In this document: positions 61,561 through 64,000 of the stretch, one piece after another
How the letters are laid out: each line of letters begins with the position of its first letter
How positions within the stretch are numbered: the stretch's first letter is position 1
Origin: Sarcophilus harrisii
Taxonomy: Eukaryota > Chordata > Mammalia > Dasyuromorphia > Dasyuridae
Reading direction: 5' to 3'
DNA: 64,000 nt
NCBI RefSeq assembly: GCF_902635505.1
Contig: NC_045427.1
Location: 58,306,539-58,370,538, forward strand
The notes under the pieces: generated by a model
Told to the model about the DNA's origin: nothing
The model's database searches: none
The model's input: the letters and a program-made list of their open reading frames with translations, nothing else
Program-made: the position numbers and the translations under genes

Positions 61561-61829
61561 AAATGAATAAATGTTATTTTCAATTTTTTTGTAGGAAGGA
61601 TCCTCTAAATGTAGAGGCTGCCATAAAAAGGAATACTTTTTAAATTGAGTTATGTTGACAAAGGAATAATAAAATCTTGCCCAGTACCATTTAAAATTTT
61701 AGGAAGGTTGATATAAAATAGAATGCATGTTGTCATACCACTTTACTTCTTTAGACCTCAGTTTCCTCATTTGAAAAAAAGAAGTTAGAGATTGGCCTCA
61801 GTGGTCTTTTAAGTTAGAGATGAAGCGAT

Positions 61830-62265
61830 TAGACTAAGTTAAACAGCCAGCTAGTTGCAATTAGATGATGTAGGGTAGGGATCCTCAAACTTTTTAAATA
61901 GAGGGCCAGTTCACTGTCCCTCAGACTGTTGGAGGGCCAGACTATAGTAAAAACAAAGTCTTTGTTTTGTGGGCCTTTAAATAAACTTCATAGCCCTGGG
62001 TGAGGTGGATAAATGTCCTCAGCTGCCGCATCTGGCCTGCGGGTTTGAGGACCCCTGAAGGATAGAGCTCTGGGTCTGGAGTCTGCAACACTCATCTTGA
62101 ATTCAAATTTGTCCACTTAATAACTGTGTGACTCTGGGCACATCATTCAACTAGGTTGACCTCAGTTTCTCATCTGTAAAATGAGCTGGCCAGGAAAATG
62201 GCTAACTACTCTAATATCTTTGTCAAGAAAGCTCCAAAAGGGGTCCCAAAGTCAAACGTGCCTGA
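61830..62265 (+). mobile_element. Ther1/CORE-type SINE hosting the hAT element
   Basis: The head before 61,876 is short. After 62,057 the SINE runs AAGGATAGAGCTCTGGGTCT, ATAACTGTGTGACTCTGGGC and TCTCATCTGTAAAATGAGCT to AAAATGGCTAACTACTC. Confidence 0.65.
61876..62057 (+). mobile_element. Non-autonomous hAT element inserted in a SINE
   Basis: About 182 bp with inverted ends TAGGGATCCTCAAAC and GTTTGAGGACCCCTG. The interior has GGGCCAGTTCACTGTCCCTC and GTTGGAGGGCCAGACTATAG, as in Charlie-type mammalian MITEs. SINE sequence continues on both sides. An 8-bp target duplication is not clean. Confidence 0.75.
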
Positions 62266-62269
62266 AACG

Positions 62270-64000
62270 TCTAAGCAGCTGCAAGCAGCCATTACCTCAG
62301 AGACTGGATTTGAATCTAGACTTTCTGCTTCCAGTTCTCTTTCTACTATATCACATTCCCTTTACTTTTTTAATGTTTTTTTTTTTTTTTAAATCAGTGT
62401 CTATTTTTGTCACTTGCATCTTTGAATTTTTTAGTTTCCTTCAATATGCTTTAAATTTCCCATTTGAACACATAAATTGGAATGTCGGGGGTTGTTGCCT
62501 TGACTTCAGTGCTAAAGTCCTTTCAGAATCTCCTTGCCTGTAAGAAGCAAGAACAGATTTGTTTGCCTTCTTTTAGAGATTCTTTATAGAACATGACAGA
62601 CAGCTATATTTCAGCCACAGAGAAGACAGGACGGCCTTTGAACAAATGAAAACTTTATATCTTGCTTTTCATGTCTTATCTTTTTTTTTTTTTTATTTCT
62701 CAAATAGCATGGATATAATTTTCCTTATGAAATAGTCAAAAGTTTATTTCATGCCTAAGCATTTTCATGTCCTCTTGACATTGTTTATAGTTTTTAAGAT
62801 TTTATGACTGCAAAAAGCTTTTACATGGATTTCATCATTTTATCCTCACTTGAGTCCTGTGAGGGAGGCTAATTTAAGTTTTGTTTCCATTTTATATAGA
62901 GGTTAGGTGACCTACCCCTAAGTCACATAGTGAGTTAATAGGGATTGGAATTCAGTCTACTTTACTAGTATCTTGGATAAGCACTCCTTTTTCCTATAAT
63001 AGAAGTAATTTAATAACTTCATTCAGATTTCATTGAGGTTACTATAATAGTTAATTTTGTAGACAACCTGGTGACTTCACCAGCAATTCCATCAGTGGGC
63101 AAATCTTTTTCCTTCCTTGAGCTTTATTTTCCTCAGCTGTAAAATGGAGATGATAATTTCCACTACCTACCATATAGGTTGTTGGAAGAAAAGACTTTTT
63201 AAAAGCATTAGCCAGTATAAATGTGAGTTATAATAAATGTTTAATTTAGATTTTGTTGAGATATGCAATTTGCGGTCAATTTATTTTTATTTGAAATACT
63301 TTTCTGACTAAAGTTGAATCTCATTTTTCTTTATTTTATTTTATTTTATTTTATTTTTTTGCTTTAGTGATATAGGCATATAGTGAAATGGTTTTGGCAT
63401 AAAATGTGTGAGTTTGAAAGTGATTGGGATGTCTTGAGAACTGTTAGTCTCCAAAAGAACAACAACAACAACAAAAAAAACCTGATAAATTTGGAAAGAT
63501 TGGTTCCATTTCTCACCAAAAGTATTTATGGATGTGTGTACTAAAACTGATTGCTTAATGTAATTTGGTTTGCAAAACATTTGATACTTTCTCTATGCCT
63601 GGCATTGTACTAGTTACTAAGTATATAAAAGCAAAAATAAAGCAGTCCTTTTCCCAGAGTGCTTATATTTTAACTGAAAGTAAACATGTCCAGTGAAAAA
63701 TAGCAAATAAACACAAAATATTCTGGGATGAAGAAAGGGGTATGGAGACGACTATATGGCAGAGAGGAAGGAGAAGACACAAGGAAACACCTTGGGCAGA
63801 TATAGGTTATATTTGAGCTGGGCCCTGAAGGGATCTGAGGTGAAGAAGAAGAAAAGCAATGTCACAGGGACTGAAGGAATGGATATGTAAGAAACAAGCC
63901 ATAGGTCTATCCACTTGGCCTGACATTGCCATTAGTAACAGTAATTATTGTGGCTAGCATTTTTAATGTCCTAAGATTTACAAACTTAAAATGATGTATG
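62270..64000. other. DYNC1LI2 intron 3, to window edge
   Basis: MIR-class pieces at about 62,815-62,990 (minus) and 63,055-63,240 (plus), an (ATTTT)n run at 63,330-63,357, and L2 minus at about 63,565-63,880. The expected fourth coding exon of DYNC1LI2 was not found. Confidence 0.5.

Noticed and set aside
1-64000. CRISPR arrays, operons, tRNA or rRNA genes.
   Set aside because: No spaced direct repeats. The tRNA-like boxes all belong to SINEs, and gene structure is intron-based and mammalian.

Overview
The window is mammalian nuclear DNA, almost certainly from a marsupial: intron-rich, AT-rich and packed with transposable elements, with only two protein-coding genes. The marsupial call rests on many copies of a tRNA-derived SINE that starts GGGGCAGCTAGGTGG and carries a tRNA-like box B, on longer Ther1/CORE-type SINEs, on young L1 and RTE-clade LINEs, and on old CR1/L2 LINEs. 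There are no bacterial features: no operon, CRISPR array or Shine-Dalgarno site.

Gene 1 (+ strand, about 2.8-48.3 kb) is TERB1 (CCDC79), the meiotic protein that joins shelterin (TRF1) to the TERB2-MAJIN complex at the inner nuclear membrane. I could place 16 coding exons with consistent splice phases throughout, plus a probable terminal exon. They encode an armadillo-repeat N-terminus, a coiled coil, a poorly conserved linker, the TERB2-binding region and the TRF1-binding ILLTP motif. The C-terminal Myb domain of other mammals is present only as a decayed exon at about 48.09-48.27 kb, where both hallmark Trp codons read TGA. The predicted protein is about 668 residues (about 676 if exon 16 is read through), against roughly 727 in human. 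A second relic, a diverged copy of TERB1 exon 3 split by a SINE, lies about 1.2 kb upstream of the real exon 3.

Gene 2 (+ strand, start codon 56,858, running off the right edge) is DYNC1LI2, cytoplasmic dynein 1 light intermediate chain 2. It has a CpG-island promoter (about 56.4-57.8 kb) and three coding exons in view; exon 3 carries the P-loop. TERB1 followed head-to-tail by DYNC1LI2 is the order I recall for human 16q22, so this looks like conserved synteny.

The rest is intronic or intergenic repeat. Left part (0-12.5 kb): a 5'-truncated L1 with a perfect 16-bp target duplication, an L2, several L1 3' fragments and SINEs. Middle (16-48 kb): RTE, L2, MIR, L1, two copies of one ~490-bp LTR family and one ~350-bp solo LTR with a 6-bp target duplication. 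Right part (48-64 kb): nested L1/SINE, L2/L1 and SINE/hAT insertions, and a 52-bp imperfect inverted repeat inside an L2. Most long open frames outside the two genes are LINE remnants or artefacts of the CpG island.

TERB1 homology calls come from remembered human and mouse sequences; no alignment was run.
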